Origin: Candidatus Rifleibacteriota bacterium
Lineage (GTDB): Bacteria; Riflebacteria; Ozemobacteria; Ozemobacterales; Ozemobacteraceae
DNA: 33,321 nt
Assembly: GCA_029564115.1 (NCBI GenBank)
Contig: JAKQQP010000175.1
Coordinates: forward strand, 1 to 33,321
Direction: 5' to 3'
In this document: positions 1 through 6,396 of the stretch, piece by piece
Layout of the letters: every line of letters starts with the position of its first letter
Numbering within the stretch: the stretch's first letter is position 1
Notes under the pieces: generated by a model
Database searches by the model: none
What the model saw: only the letters and a program-made list of their open reading frames with translations
What the model was told of the DNA's origin: nothing
Made by a program: the position numbers and the translations under genes

Positions 1-1639
1 AGGCGGTGCTTTCTTCGGTCTGAATACGATATTCATCGCCAACCCGCATTAGCAGTTCGCACTTTTCGAGCAGCCCGGGCAATTTGCTGCGCAGTGCGCT
101 GGAACCGGCCGAGAGATCTTCGACCAGCAGGTCAGCAAGTGTGTCGATGTTGGCCCTGATGCCGATTTCCTTGTTGCTGGCTGCCATCTTGTTGATGAGA
201 AACACCAGACCGCAGGCACGTGCCATGAGGCGTTCATCAGCATTGCCCTTGTTCCAGGTCATGGTTTTTTCGTGAACCTTGCGCGGTAGAATGCGGGTGC
301 GCAATAGCTTGTCGGCCGAATCGAAATAGAGATAATCGGCGGCCACGACATTGCCGAGGCCGGCATCGAGATTGGTTTGAATGACCTTGTGAATCATGCT
401 CAGCTGATTGCGCAGCTGGCTGTCGGTACCGGTCTGATCAAGAACACGCAGGGTATTTTCCCAGAAGCGGCGGCGAACGGGCAGGATCGGGTAATCCTGC
501 GGAAAAAAGTTGATGTCTTCCTGGCGGTGGCAGATGGTAGTGCCAGCCAGGTGGCGGGAAATTTCGCCGAGGTTGGTCTGCATCATCTGCTCGATCTGTG
601 ACTTGGCCTCAGGTTTTTTGGCCAGAATCACCTTGCGGATAACCGCATCGACGTCGGCATCGGAAAGCTCGACCCTGATGGTAAAGCGGCCCTCGAGCTT
701 TTTGAGATTGCTGGTGCCGGTGATTGCTGTCTGACCGGTGCCAATGAAAAGCAGCTTGCCGGCAAATTTTTTACAGCAGGCTTCGACCACTTCCTGAACA
801 TCCATCGAGCGCTGGCTGTCTTCGCCGATATATTGCTGAACTTCGTCGAGCACAATGAGGGTAAGCGGCAGTTTGACATCGCGGGTCAGGGTCTGGTTAA
901 TGGCTTTGAGCATTTCGTCGCTCGAAATATCATTAACGTGGGGGTAAAGGTTATTAAGGGTATCGAGACAGGCGCCCGGCGAAGTGAAAAGTTGCGGTTT
1001 AGCCTTTACCAATGCCTGATGAAGACCTTCGGCAACGTAAAAGTTATCAAGTTCTTCTTCCCATATGTAGCCATTGCTGATGACATCCTGGCGAACCTTG
1101 TCATAGATGCCTTCCAGTCTGAGCCACATGATAAAACGGGCAATCGGGTATTGTTCGGGCAGACCGGCAGATTTGAAAATCAGACGCAGCAGCGCAAGTC
1201 GCACGCTGCCGCTGGCACCGGCCCCGAGTGTGCCGGAAACCGCATGCAGCCCGCCATGCCTTTTTCCCTGAACGCTGAGTTCTTTGAGTAGATCGTTGAT
1301 GTTGCGCGGTAAATTGGCGATGCCGCGGGCGGTGGCGCCGTCGGTAAAAACTGTGTCAACCCAGAGCGCGCGCAGCATTTTTACCAGGTGTGATTTGCCC
1401 GAGCCGTAGAAGCCGCTGATCCATACTGCAGACTGCTGGGCCTGATCGATGTTTTTAAGGTAAATTTCGAGAATGTGAGCGAGGCCTTTTTCGTATTGCC
1501 CGTCACAGACGAAGGTTTCGAGTTCATAGCGCAAAACATCGAGCGCCTGGCTGGTATTTTCGTCGTTAACGTTGGCAACGCCTTCGTTGACAAGTTTTCG
1601 GGTTGACGGATCCTTCTGAAAAATATCACGATTGATCAT
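1..1639 (-). CDS. brxC: BrxC, BREX P-loop ATPase (partial, 3' end outside window)
   Basis: This is the large ATPase of the BREX phage-defence system (the BrxC/PglY family), a cytoplasmic protein needed for host methylation and phage exclusion. The reading frame is open from the ATG at 1639 to the left edge, giving 546 visible residues of a family usually near 1,200. The N-terminus begins MINRDIFQKDPSTRKLVNEG, typical of BrxC. A Walker A motif GFYGSGKS lies at residues 76-83, within the family-typical SGFYGSGKSHLVKML context. A Walker B segment LIVLDEVQQY lies at about 261-270. The SD GAGGA sits about 8 bases before the ATG, and brxB ends 14 bases upstream. The order brxA-brxB-brxC is that of type 1 BREX; pglX, pglZ and brxL would be expected beyond the left edge. 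No internal stop was seen. Family assignment is from recognised motifs and operon order. Confidence 0.93.
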   Translation of the reverse strand, partial: MINRDIFQKDPSTRKLVNEGVANVNDENTSQALDVLRYELETFVCDGQYEKGLAHILEIYLKNIDQAQQSAVWISGFYGSGKSHLVKMLRALWVDTVFTDGATARGIANLPRNINDLLKELSVQGKRHGGLHAVSGTLGAGASGSVRLALLRLIFKSAGLPEQYPIARFIMWLRLEGIYDKVRQDVISNGYIWEEELDNFYVAEGLHQALVKAKPQLFTSPGACLDTLNNLYPHVNDISSDEMLKAINQTLTRDVKLPLTLIVLDEVQQYIGEDSQRSMDVQEVVEACCKKFAGKLLFIGTGQTAITGTSNLKKLEGRFTIRVELSDADVDAVIRKVILAKKPEAKSQIEQMMQTNLGEISRHLAGTTICHRQEDINFFPQDYPILPVRRRFWENTLRVLDQTGTDSQLRNQLSMIHKVIQTNLDAGLGNVVAADYLYFDSADKLLRTRILPRKVHEKTMTWNKGNADERLMARACGLVFLINKMAASNKEIGIRANIDTLADLLVEDLSAGSSALRSKLPGLLEKCELLMRVGDEYRIQTEESTA

Positions 1640-1653
1640 TCACTTATCCTCGC

Positions 1654-2205
1654 TCAGAATTTTTTATCAGCAGTCAGTGGCACGGCCAGATAGTTCCAGC
1701 CATCATAACCGTCGAGCAGACGGTAATTGTTATTTTCGTAACTCCCCGGGAAAAGAACCACCAGGCGCCCGCTCACCAGCGGAGCCAGTTTTTCGACAAC
1801 TTCTTTTACTTTTAGAAAGCCGAACAGTGCGCCGACGCCCTGAAGGGCAACGACGGTATTATTGTCTGCCTGCTGCTGCTCAAGGAATTTGACGAACTCT
1901 TCGACGATATAAAGCAGGAACTTTGGCATTAGATTCGGCAGCAGATTCGGTTTTTTAAAATAGCTTTCTGCGTATCTCTGCGTGCTGAGCCAGGCCGGGA
2001 ATGTGTCGGTAAGGTCAAAAACAGCCCATTTATGGCCGGTTTGGGTGGTAGCAATTTCGAATTCATCGATACTGGCACGCAGGTTAAGCTCATCAGTTTC
2101 GCTGTAAACGCAGAAAATGACGCGTTGTGCGGCAGCGGCGTCATCACGCCAAGGCACTGCAATAAATTTGCTGTAGGATTCAAGAAGGCGTTTAATTTTA
2201 CTCAC
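1654..2205 (-). CDS. brxB: BrxB, BREX protein (DUF1788)
   Basis: BrxB is a small BREX core protein of the DUF1788 family whose biochemical role is not settled. The 183-residue length matches the family. Recognisable segments are the N-terminal helix RLLESYSKFIAVPW, the VIFCVYSETDELNLRASIDEFE block, and the C-terminal sequence LVVLFPGSYENNNYRLLDGYDGWNYLAVPL, the family's most typical part. The start is GTG at 2205, which overlaps the brxA stop by 8 bases, so translation is probably coupled; the stop is TGA at 1654-1656. It lies between brxA and brxC in one operon. Nothing looks damaged. Confidence 0.92.
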   Translation of the reverse strand: MSKIKRLLESYSKFIAVPWRDDAAAAQRVIFCVYSETDELNLRASIDEFEIATTQTGHKWAVFDLTDTFPAWLSTQRYAESYFKKPNLLPNLMPKFLLYIVEEFVKFLEQQQADNNTVVALQGVGALFGFLKVKEVVEKLAPLVSGRLVVLFPGSYENNNYRLLDGYDGWNYLAVPLTADKKF

Positions 2206-3034
2206 GCAGCCACTCCATTTCCTGGTGATTCAAGAGGCCCGGAAACAATGCTTCAATGACATTGCCGAGTCGTTTAAACACTATCCAGCCCTTTCTCGAT
2301 GCCTCTTCTGCCAGTTCAACGGCCTTTTCGTATGAACAGTCGAGCAAGCTGGCGTATTCGCTGTAAAACAGAGAACCGCCACGTTCGCCGCTGAGATAGG
2401 CGAGGAACAGGGCAAAAGCGACACTGGCGGCGGTTGGCACTGCTTTGGTTCTGACTTTCTTTACCTTGCCATGCAGGTGGCCGGATTTGGTAAAGCTGGA
2501 ATTGATATTCTGGGCTGTAGACTTGAGGGTTGCCTTGCTGAAGCGGCCCTGCTCAACGCCATCGATCAATTCTTCGACCGATTCTCGTGTTACGACTGAT
2601 CCCTCAGAGGTTTTAAGAATCAGGGCGGCGGCCTGGCGGAGAATCGAATCTCTGGCATAGGCGCAGAGAAGCGCGATCATTGGTCGGCTGGCCGGGTCGC
2701 GCTGCCAGAAAAAGCGCATGGCACGGTAGACGGTAACGCCCGGATCGAGGGCATAAAGGTCTACCAGGTGTCGGTAAGTCAGTAATCTGGTTTTGCCGGA
2801 ACGTTTACCAAGGCAGTTACTTTCGTTGATGGCCTGCAAAAATTCTGCTTTGCCGGCGTCAGGCCTGTCAACAAAGGAAAACAAGGTTTCAAGCTCATCG
2901 AGCATTATGGTTCGCGATGAATGCGCCCCGCCCCGCTCGAAACTGAAGCCAAACCTGGTCAGTTTGCTGCCTGAATCTGAATTTTCCCGTTCAGTGTGTC
3001 TCACTTCTGCTGTTATATCTGATTTGTCTTTCAT
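2198..3034 (-). CDS. brxA: BrxA, BREX protein (DUF1819), with long N-terminus
   Basis: BrxA is the first gene of type 1 BREX operons, a small helical DUF1819 protein that binds DNA in characterised systems. The C-terminal half carries the family signature: QNINSSFTKSGHLHGKVKKV, then TAASVAFALFLAYLSGERGG, then a helix ending AEEASRKGWIVFKRLGNVIE and LFPGL. I chose ATG at 3034 (278 aa); an in-frame TTG at 3049 would add five residues, and neither has a strong SD. Typical BrxA proteins are about 200 residues, so this one has some 40-80 extra residues, mostly at a charged N-terminus (K/E/S-rich, residues 1-40). It overlaps brxB by 8 bases. A sigma70-like promoter lies at 3100-3127. Confidence 0.9.
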   Translation of the reverse strand: MKDKSDITAEVRHTERENSDSGSKLTRFGFSFERGGAHSSRTIMLDELETLFSFVDRPDAGKAEFLQAINESNCLGKRSGKTRLLTYRHLVDLYALDPGVTVYRAMRFFWQRDPASRPMIALLCAYARDSILRQAAALILKTSEGSVVTRESVEELIDGVEQGRFSKATLKSTAQNINSSFTKSGHLHGKVKKVRTKAVPTAASVAFALFLAYLSGERGGSLFYSEYASLLDCSYEKAVELAEEASRKGWIVFKRLGNVIEALFPGLLNHQEMEWLRE

Positions 3035-3099
3035 AGTTATTTTCTGCAATACTTTGATACTGTTTGAATAGACAACCGGCCTGTTCAGACCTTTTCAGC

Positions 3100-3127
3100 A
3101 GAATAGGTGTCAGCGCCATAAAAGTCA
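3100..3127 (-). promoter_or_regulatory. Predicted promoter of the brxA-brxB-brxC operon
   Basis: On the minus strand TTGACT (3127-3122) is followed after 16 bases by TATTCT (3105-3100). Both are close to the sigma70 -35 and -10 consensus. The -10 lies about 65 bases before the brxA ATG. It is the only good promoter seen upstream of brxA. Confidence 0.55.
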
Positions 3128-3200
3128 AGGAGATTCAGCAGGCTAAGGGTGGTTTTGCGCAGACAAGTTTCGATAGTGTCTTTAAAACTCAGGAACGAAC

Positions 3201-3229
3201 TTGACCCCGGCACAAATCTTGATCATAAT
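3201..3229 (+). promoter_or_regulatory. Strong sigma70-type promoter, copy 1
   Basis: TTGACC (3201-3206) and CATAAT (3224-3229) are separated by exactly 17 bases. The stretch from the spacer through the -10 is almost identical to a second promoter at 4837-4865. An SD AGGAG (3241-3245) and an ATG (3255) follow. The arrangement suggests a duplicated expression cassette for a very small gene. Confidence 0.6.
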
Positions 3230-3254
3230 TTAGAAGAAGAAGGAGAATGCTACA

Positions 3255-3353
3255 ATGGCAATGGACTGGGAAGCGAAACTGGAAGAATCGAAGAGCAGTT
3301 AGGTGACGGAGTATTCCCGGAAAGCCAGAGAATACTTCATCATGGCGAGTTAA
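3255..3353 (+). pseudogene. Tiny ORF interrupted by an in-frame TAG
   Basis: Behind a good promoter and SD, an ATG at 3255 opens a 15-codon ORF (MAMDWEAKLEESKSS) that ends at TAG 3300-3302. The same frame then continues without a gap as VTEYSRKAREYFIMAS to TAA at 3351-3353. Reading through the amber codon gives one charged, probably helical peptide of about 32 residues. It looks like a small gene broken by a nonsense mutation, or the remaining 5' piece of a longer gene. I do not recognise the family. The cassette sits between brxA and the TPR gene, on the opposite strand to both. Confidence 0.4.
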
Positions 3354-3368
3354 AAAGCAGACTCAAGA

Positions 3369-4199
3369 TTATTCGATGCAGGCTTCAATCATCTTTTTCA
3401 GACTGATCTCAAAATCATCATCTTCTTCTTCAAGTTCCATGGCGGCCATGTATTCTTTATAAGCATCATCTTTTTTTCCTTGAAAAAATAAACTGTCACC
3501 GACATAGGCTCGTAGTTTTCTTTCTTCTGGAAAGATCCGGCAGGCACAGCGAAAGTGTTTTTCGGCCTCAAAATGGCTTTTTTTGATATGCATCAGGTAA
3601 TGACCAAGGCAATACCAGGCGATTTCGTCAGATGGATCAGTAATAGTTGCTTTTTTCCAACACTCAGCGGCTTTTGACCATTCTCCAGCCTGACGATAAA
3701 CATTGCCTTTAATTACATGATACCTTGTGGTTTCTTCAGGAATTTGTTCCAGCAGGCAAAGAGCTGCTTTGGTCTTGCCGTCTCTGCCATAGAAACCTGC
3801 CTGCTCAAGCATAATTCCATGCGGATCGTCAGACCCTTTACAATATTCCTCCAAAACTCGGTATGCCAGCTCTATCTCGCCACTTATATGCAGATGAATT
3901 GCCGCTGATCTTATTACATCAGCAGACGACGGGAAAAGATTTAAAAAGAAAGCAGCAGCCGATTCCGGGGATGTAAGAAGCGATATTTCAAGCAGTGCCG
4001 CAGATGCGTCTTCACAAGATAGTTCGTAGACCGAAATCAACCCCGGTGGATCCGGCACCCGGTCAAGCATTTCATCAATACAGCTACCAGCACAGAGAAC
4101 GCCTGGCAAATTCAAAGTAATTTGCCCTTCGCTTCTGTATGCGTTGCCAACAAGTTCAATATTTAACATTCTCTGACAGCATAAACATGGAATTTGCAT
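3369..4199 (-). CDS. Tetratricopeptide-repeat protein with N-terminal Cys cluster
   Basis: This is a soluble protein of 276 residues with no signal peptide or membrane segment. The N-terminus has cysteines that could bind zinc: PCLCC at residues 4-8 and CAGSC about 40 residues in. From the middle on it is helical, with TPR-like units: YHVIKGNVYRQAGEWSKAAECWKKA, DEIAWYCLGHYLMH and LRAYVGDSLFFQGKKDDAYKEYM. It ends in a very acidic stretch, ELEEEDDDFE. TPR proteins usually bind other proteins, so a scaffold or adaptor role is likely; no partner is evident. I chose ATG at 4199, with AAGG about 9 bases upstream; GTG at 4226 is an alternative. It points the same way as BREX but is 335 bases from brxA and has no obvious link to it. 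Confidence 0.75.
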   Translation of the reverse strand: MQIPCLCCQRMLNIELVGNAYRSEGQITLNLPGVLCAGSCIDEMLDRVPDPPGLISVYELSCEDASAALLEISLLTSPESAAAFFLNLFPSSADVIRSAAIHLHISGEIELAYRVLEEYCKGSDDPHGIMLEQAGFYGRDGKTKAALCLLEQIPEETTRYHVIKGNVYRQAGEWSKAAECWKKATITDPSDEIAWYCLGHYLMHIKKSHFEAEKHFRCACRIFPEERKLRAYVGDSLFFQGKKDDAYKEYMAAMELEEEDDDFEISLKKMIEACIE

Positions 4200-4414
4200 T
4201 GCTTTATACCTTGCTTTTTTGCACACTAGATGGCTCGAACGTTTTCTTCCTTGAATGGGATTCCATTGTGTTCTATGACTAACCGGTCATGAAAAAAGAG
4301 CAAAAGAAATCTCAGTTGCACAATAATCATCTGCATTCTGCAGAATTTCAAAAACAAAATGCGAGAAATCTGAATACATCGCGACCTGTGATTTTCTTGT
4401 GGCCAAGTCACGAC

Positions 4415-4543
4415 CTAATTTGTTTCGTTATTAACAGTGTCTGGAGTCAGTGGCATAACTCCGGCACTGTTGCTACCGCCACCGCAACCAAACAGCAAAA
4501 CAGAAATAGCCAAAAGGAACAAAACACAAAACGGTCTACGCAT
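4415..4543 (-). CDS. Small lipoprotein, 42 aa
   Basis: An ATG at 4543 preceded by GAGGAG (spacing about 6 bases) opens a 42-codon gene. It starts with two arginines, then a hydrophobic run FCVLFLLAISVLLFGC, followed by GGGSNSAG. The LFGC sequence at residues 17-20 is an ideal lipobox for signal peptidase II with Cys20 as the lipidated residue, so the mature peptide would be only about 23 residues. Gly/Ser directly after the Cys is a common linker. It resembles the N-terminus of a longer lipoprotein, so it may be truncated. Reading past the TAG continues as open frame to 4226, but without any recognisable domain. A hairpin-rich leader lies just upstream. Confidence 0.55.
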   Translation of the reverse strand: MRRPFCVLFLLAISVLLFGCGGGSNSAGVMPLTPDTVNNETN

Positions 4544-4580
4544 AACACTCTCCTCGTTATCTGTTATCTTTTTCGATAAT

Positions 4581-4621
4581 CAGTTTTTGCTACCCCGAAG
4601 CACCAACGGTGCTTAAAACTG
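4581..4621 (-). promoter_or_regulatory. Nested hairpin in the leader of the small lipoprotein gene
   Basis: CAGTTTT (4581-4587) pairs with AAAACTG (4615-4621), and inside it AAGCACC (4598-4604) pairs with GGTGCTT (4608-4614) around a 3-base loop. A 10-base unpaired bulge lies on one side (4588-4597). On the minus strand this is 38 bases upstream of the lipoprotein ATG, so it would be in its 5' leader. It does not match any riboswitch class I can recall. An RNA-structure or regulator-binding role is inference. Confidence 0.35.
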
Positions 4622-4836
4622 AGATTGCCCTCAATGGTATAAAATGCCATATAACCGGCAATTTCAACTGTTTGATAAATTTAGCACAAAGTTGTTTGCC
4701 CGTAAACTTTTTTGAACGGGCTTAAATTCAGAAAATTGCTCTGAAGCGGCAAAACTTTCGCCTGGCAGTTATCATAAAAGTTGGTGTTCCAGATATCGCC
4801 TTAAATCAAGGAGTTCTTGTGCGAATGCTTATCTCC

Positions 4837-4865
4837 TTGACCAGCAAACAAATCTCGATCATAAT
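4837..4865 (+). promoter_or_regulatory. Strong sigma70-type promoter, copy 2
   Basis: TTGACC (4837-4842), 17 bases, then CATAAT (4860-4865). ACAAATCTCGATCATAATTT in this copy differs from the copy at 3201-3229 by a single base over the same stretch. A near-perfect SD AAGGAGGA (4883-4890) and an ATG at 4898 follow. Confidence 0.65.
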
Positions 4866-4897
4866 TTATATGAGGGGCTTATAAGGAGGAATTCTTT

Positions 4898-5152
4898 ATG
4901 GAATCTAAAAAGACTTCGACCCAGAAACAGCAGCCGAATACCGTCAAATCCTTGAACGAAATGTCGCCCTCATACGAAGCGGGGAGGATCCGCTGCGCTT
5001 CTCTATTAAGAGAAGAATGGCTAAAGATGTCGCAAAGGGAAAAGGCGATGTATCGGAAATTTTTTCTGAACAGCGAAGACCTGAGCGACCCGGCGGTGAG
5101 ACTGGCGAAAGAAGAATATCAGCTGATGAGAGAGTATTACCCAGTCGGCTAG
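4898..5152 (+). CDS. Small hypothetical gene, probably with two compensating frameshifts
   Basis: The ATG at 4898 has a near-consensus SD (AAGGAGGA) and an uninterrupted 84-codon frame ending LAKEEYQLMREYYPVG. The middle of this frame (residues 5-55) is Ser/Thr/Gln-rich and poorly protein-like. The +2 frame over the same bases reads KDFDPETAAEYRQILERN, then VALIRSGEDPLRFSIKRRMA, a convincing helical sequence. Adding one base in the A-run near 4906-4911 and removing one in the T-run near 5059-5065 joins MESK, that middle part and the C-terminus SEDLSDPAVRLAKEEYQL into one coherent protein of about 85 residues. Either the gene carries two small indels, or one frame is spurious. The family is not recognised. 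Confidence 0.5.
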   Translation: MESKKTSTQKQQPNTVKSLNEMSPSYEAGRIRCASLLREEWLKMSQREKAMYRKFFLNSEDLSDPAVRLAKEEYQLMREYYPVG

Positions 5153-5307
5153 AACGACTCATCGGCCTCTCTGGCCGGTCCGGCGCCCGGGCCTGCAAAG
5201 ACCATTTAATGGAGATGTTTCACTGAGTTAAAAGCGTTTGACTGACCGGCAGATCGGCGGCATATTCTTACCGAAATTGCTGCTGCATACGCACAAGGAA
5301 AGCGATA

Positions 5308-5838
5308 ATGAAAAGCACGGTATTAACAGCAACGCCTGATGCGATAGAGAGTAAAATCTTTTTGGTGCGCGGTCACCGCGTTATGTTGGATTCAGACCTG
5401 GCAGAGCTTTATGAAGTCAAGACAAAGGCTTTGAAGCAGGCGGTAAAAAGAAACATTGGCAGGTTTCCCGATGACTTCATGTTTGAGCTGTCTGCTGAAG
5501 AGCGCGACGAACTGGTCACAAATTGTGACCGGTTACGGGAATCTCTGAAACACAGTTCTGTATTGCCTATGGCCTTTACCGAGCATGGCGTTGTCATGCT
5601 TTCGAGCGTTCTGAAAAGTGAACGCGCCATTGAAGTGAACATTCAGATTACGAGGGCATTTGTGAAGCTCAGAAAGCTGATCGCCAGTCATCAGGAGATT
5701 GCGAAGAAGCTGCAGGAACTTGAAAAAGCTGTCAGAGGCAACAGCGCCGACATCAAGCTGATTTTCGCAACCATCAACTCGATGCTGAACCCCAAAGCAA
5801 AGAAAAAACCACAAATTGGCTTCAAGCCTGAAAAATGA
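5308..5838 (+). CDS. ORF6N-domain (KilA-N-like) DNA-binding protein
   Basis: This 176-residue protein begins with an ORF6N domain (about residues 15-100), seen in the typical order IESKIFLVRGHRVMLDSDLA, ELYEVKTKALKQAVKRN, RFPDDFMFELSAEE, then PMAFTEHGVVMLSSVLKSERA. The C-terminal part is a coiled-coil-like helix (IASHQEIAKKLQELEKAV) and a basic tail. ORF6N domains are found in phage antirepressor-like proteins and in chromosomal genes on mobile DNA; sequence-specific DNA binding is the usual role. The SD AAGGA lies 9 bases before the ATG. It stands alone between the small cassette genes and the arsenic operon. The GGTGTAAC repeats directly downstream could be targets of this protein, but that is inference. 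Confidence 0.85.
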   Translation: MKSTVLTATPDAIESKIFLVRGHRVMLDSDLAELYEVKTKALKQAVKRNIGRFPDDFMFELSAEERDELVTNCDRLRESLKHSSVLPMAFTEHGVVMLSSVLKSERAIEVNIQITRAFVKLRKLIASHQEIAKKLQELEKAVRGNSADIKLIFATINSMLNPKAKKKPQIGFKPEK

Positions 5839-5893
5839 TTCACCTGCCGGGCAAGAAATCGACCAGGGAAAAATTGGGCGCGGCAAGCAAAAT

Positions 5894-6115
5894 GGTGTAA
5901 CTTTTTGGTGTAACTCAATAAATTTTAAATATTAAAGTTGGTCGCAGTGCCTGTTATAAGCGATAGTTCGACCCCGACTTCCGGCACTGAACAGGAGTTC
6001 AACAGGATAAAATAAACTCCACAAAGCCCGCAGAAATGCGGGTTTTTTGTTTGTCCGGACTTTGTAAAACAGCATGATATCGCGTTGCGTTACACCTGTA
6101 AAACTATGGTGTAAC
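5894..6115. repeat. Cluster of GGTGTAAC repeats (two direct, one inverted pair)
   Basis: GGTGTAAC occurs at 5894-5901 and 5907-5914 as a tandem pair with 13-base spacing, about one helical turn. It occurs again at 6108-6115, where it pairs with GTTACACC at 6089-6096 as a perfect 8-base inverted repeat with an 11-base spacer. TGGTGTAACTTT is shared by the first and last copies. The cluster flanks the terminator downstream of the ORF6N gene. Binding sites for a regulator or remnants of a mobile element are the likely explanations. Confidence 0.5.
6027..6048 (+). terminator. Rho-independent terminator
   Basis: CCCGCA, a GAAA tetraloop, TGCGGG and six T residues: a compact textbook intrinsic terminator on the plus strand. 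It lies 190 bases after the ORF6N stop with no gene between, so it either ends that transcript or belongs to a small RNA starting in the gap. Confidence 0.8.
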
Positions 6116-6396
6116 TTTGTTCTGTGGCTCAAAAATGCCCAACAGGTGTTGCGCCATGCCATTGAACCCCGCGCCTAGAGGGCGTAATTGAGTTCTTACG
6201 GCGGCTGTTTTAACCATATAGTGCCCGAAAATGCTTCAGGATTCTGGCTGAGACTATTCAATATGCCGCGAAATCTACCTGCTTTTTATCGACATTTGCG
6301 CTACATAAGCCGGATGAAGCACATTGCCGGTTCGAAGGCAGAATCTGCGTCATATTATTTCCTTAAGCAAAAAAAACTGAAGCTGTTGGGCACATG
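6116..6396. other. Stretch with no recognised gene before the acr3 stop
   Basis: Between the last GGTGTAAC copy and the acr3 stop codon I see no convincing coding frame, RNA gene or mobile element. A 75-codon open frame at 6188-6415 lacks an SD and family features and overlaps the end of acr3. With 5839-6115 this makes a gap of about 560 bases without a gene. Confidence 0.5.

Noticed and set aside
1..1640. Short open frames on both strands inside the brxC region
   Set aside because: The single open brxC frame with Walker motifs explains this region; the others are shadows.
4226..4411. Continuation of the lipoprotein frame past its TAG as a 61-codon frame
   Set aside because: No SD and no recognisable domain; it is probably a chance open frame, although truncation of a longer lipoprotein cannot be excluded.
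4289..4579. 96-codon plus-strand frame across the lipoprotein region
   Set aside because: It is rich in Asn/Gln/His/Thr, has no SD, and the opposite strand holds a lipoprotein with lipobox and SD.
5533..5886. Antisense open frame opposite the ORF6N gene
   Set aside because: It is a shadow of a well-supported domain gene and no family features are visible.
5960..5995. tRNA-like sequence (AGTTCGACCCCGACTTCCGGCAC) suggesting a tRNA 3' end or attachment site
   Set aside because: The supposed T-stem does not pair, and no acceptor, D or anticodon arms can be built around it.
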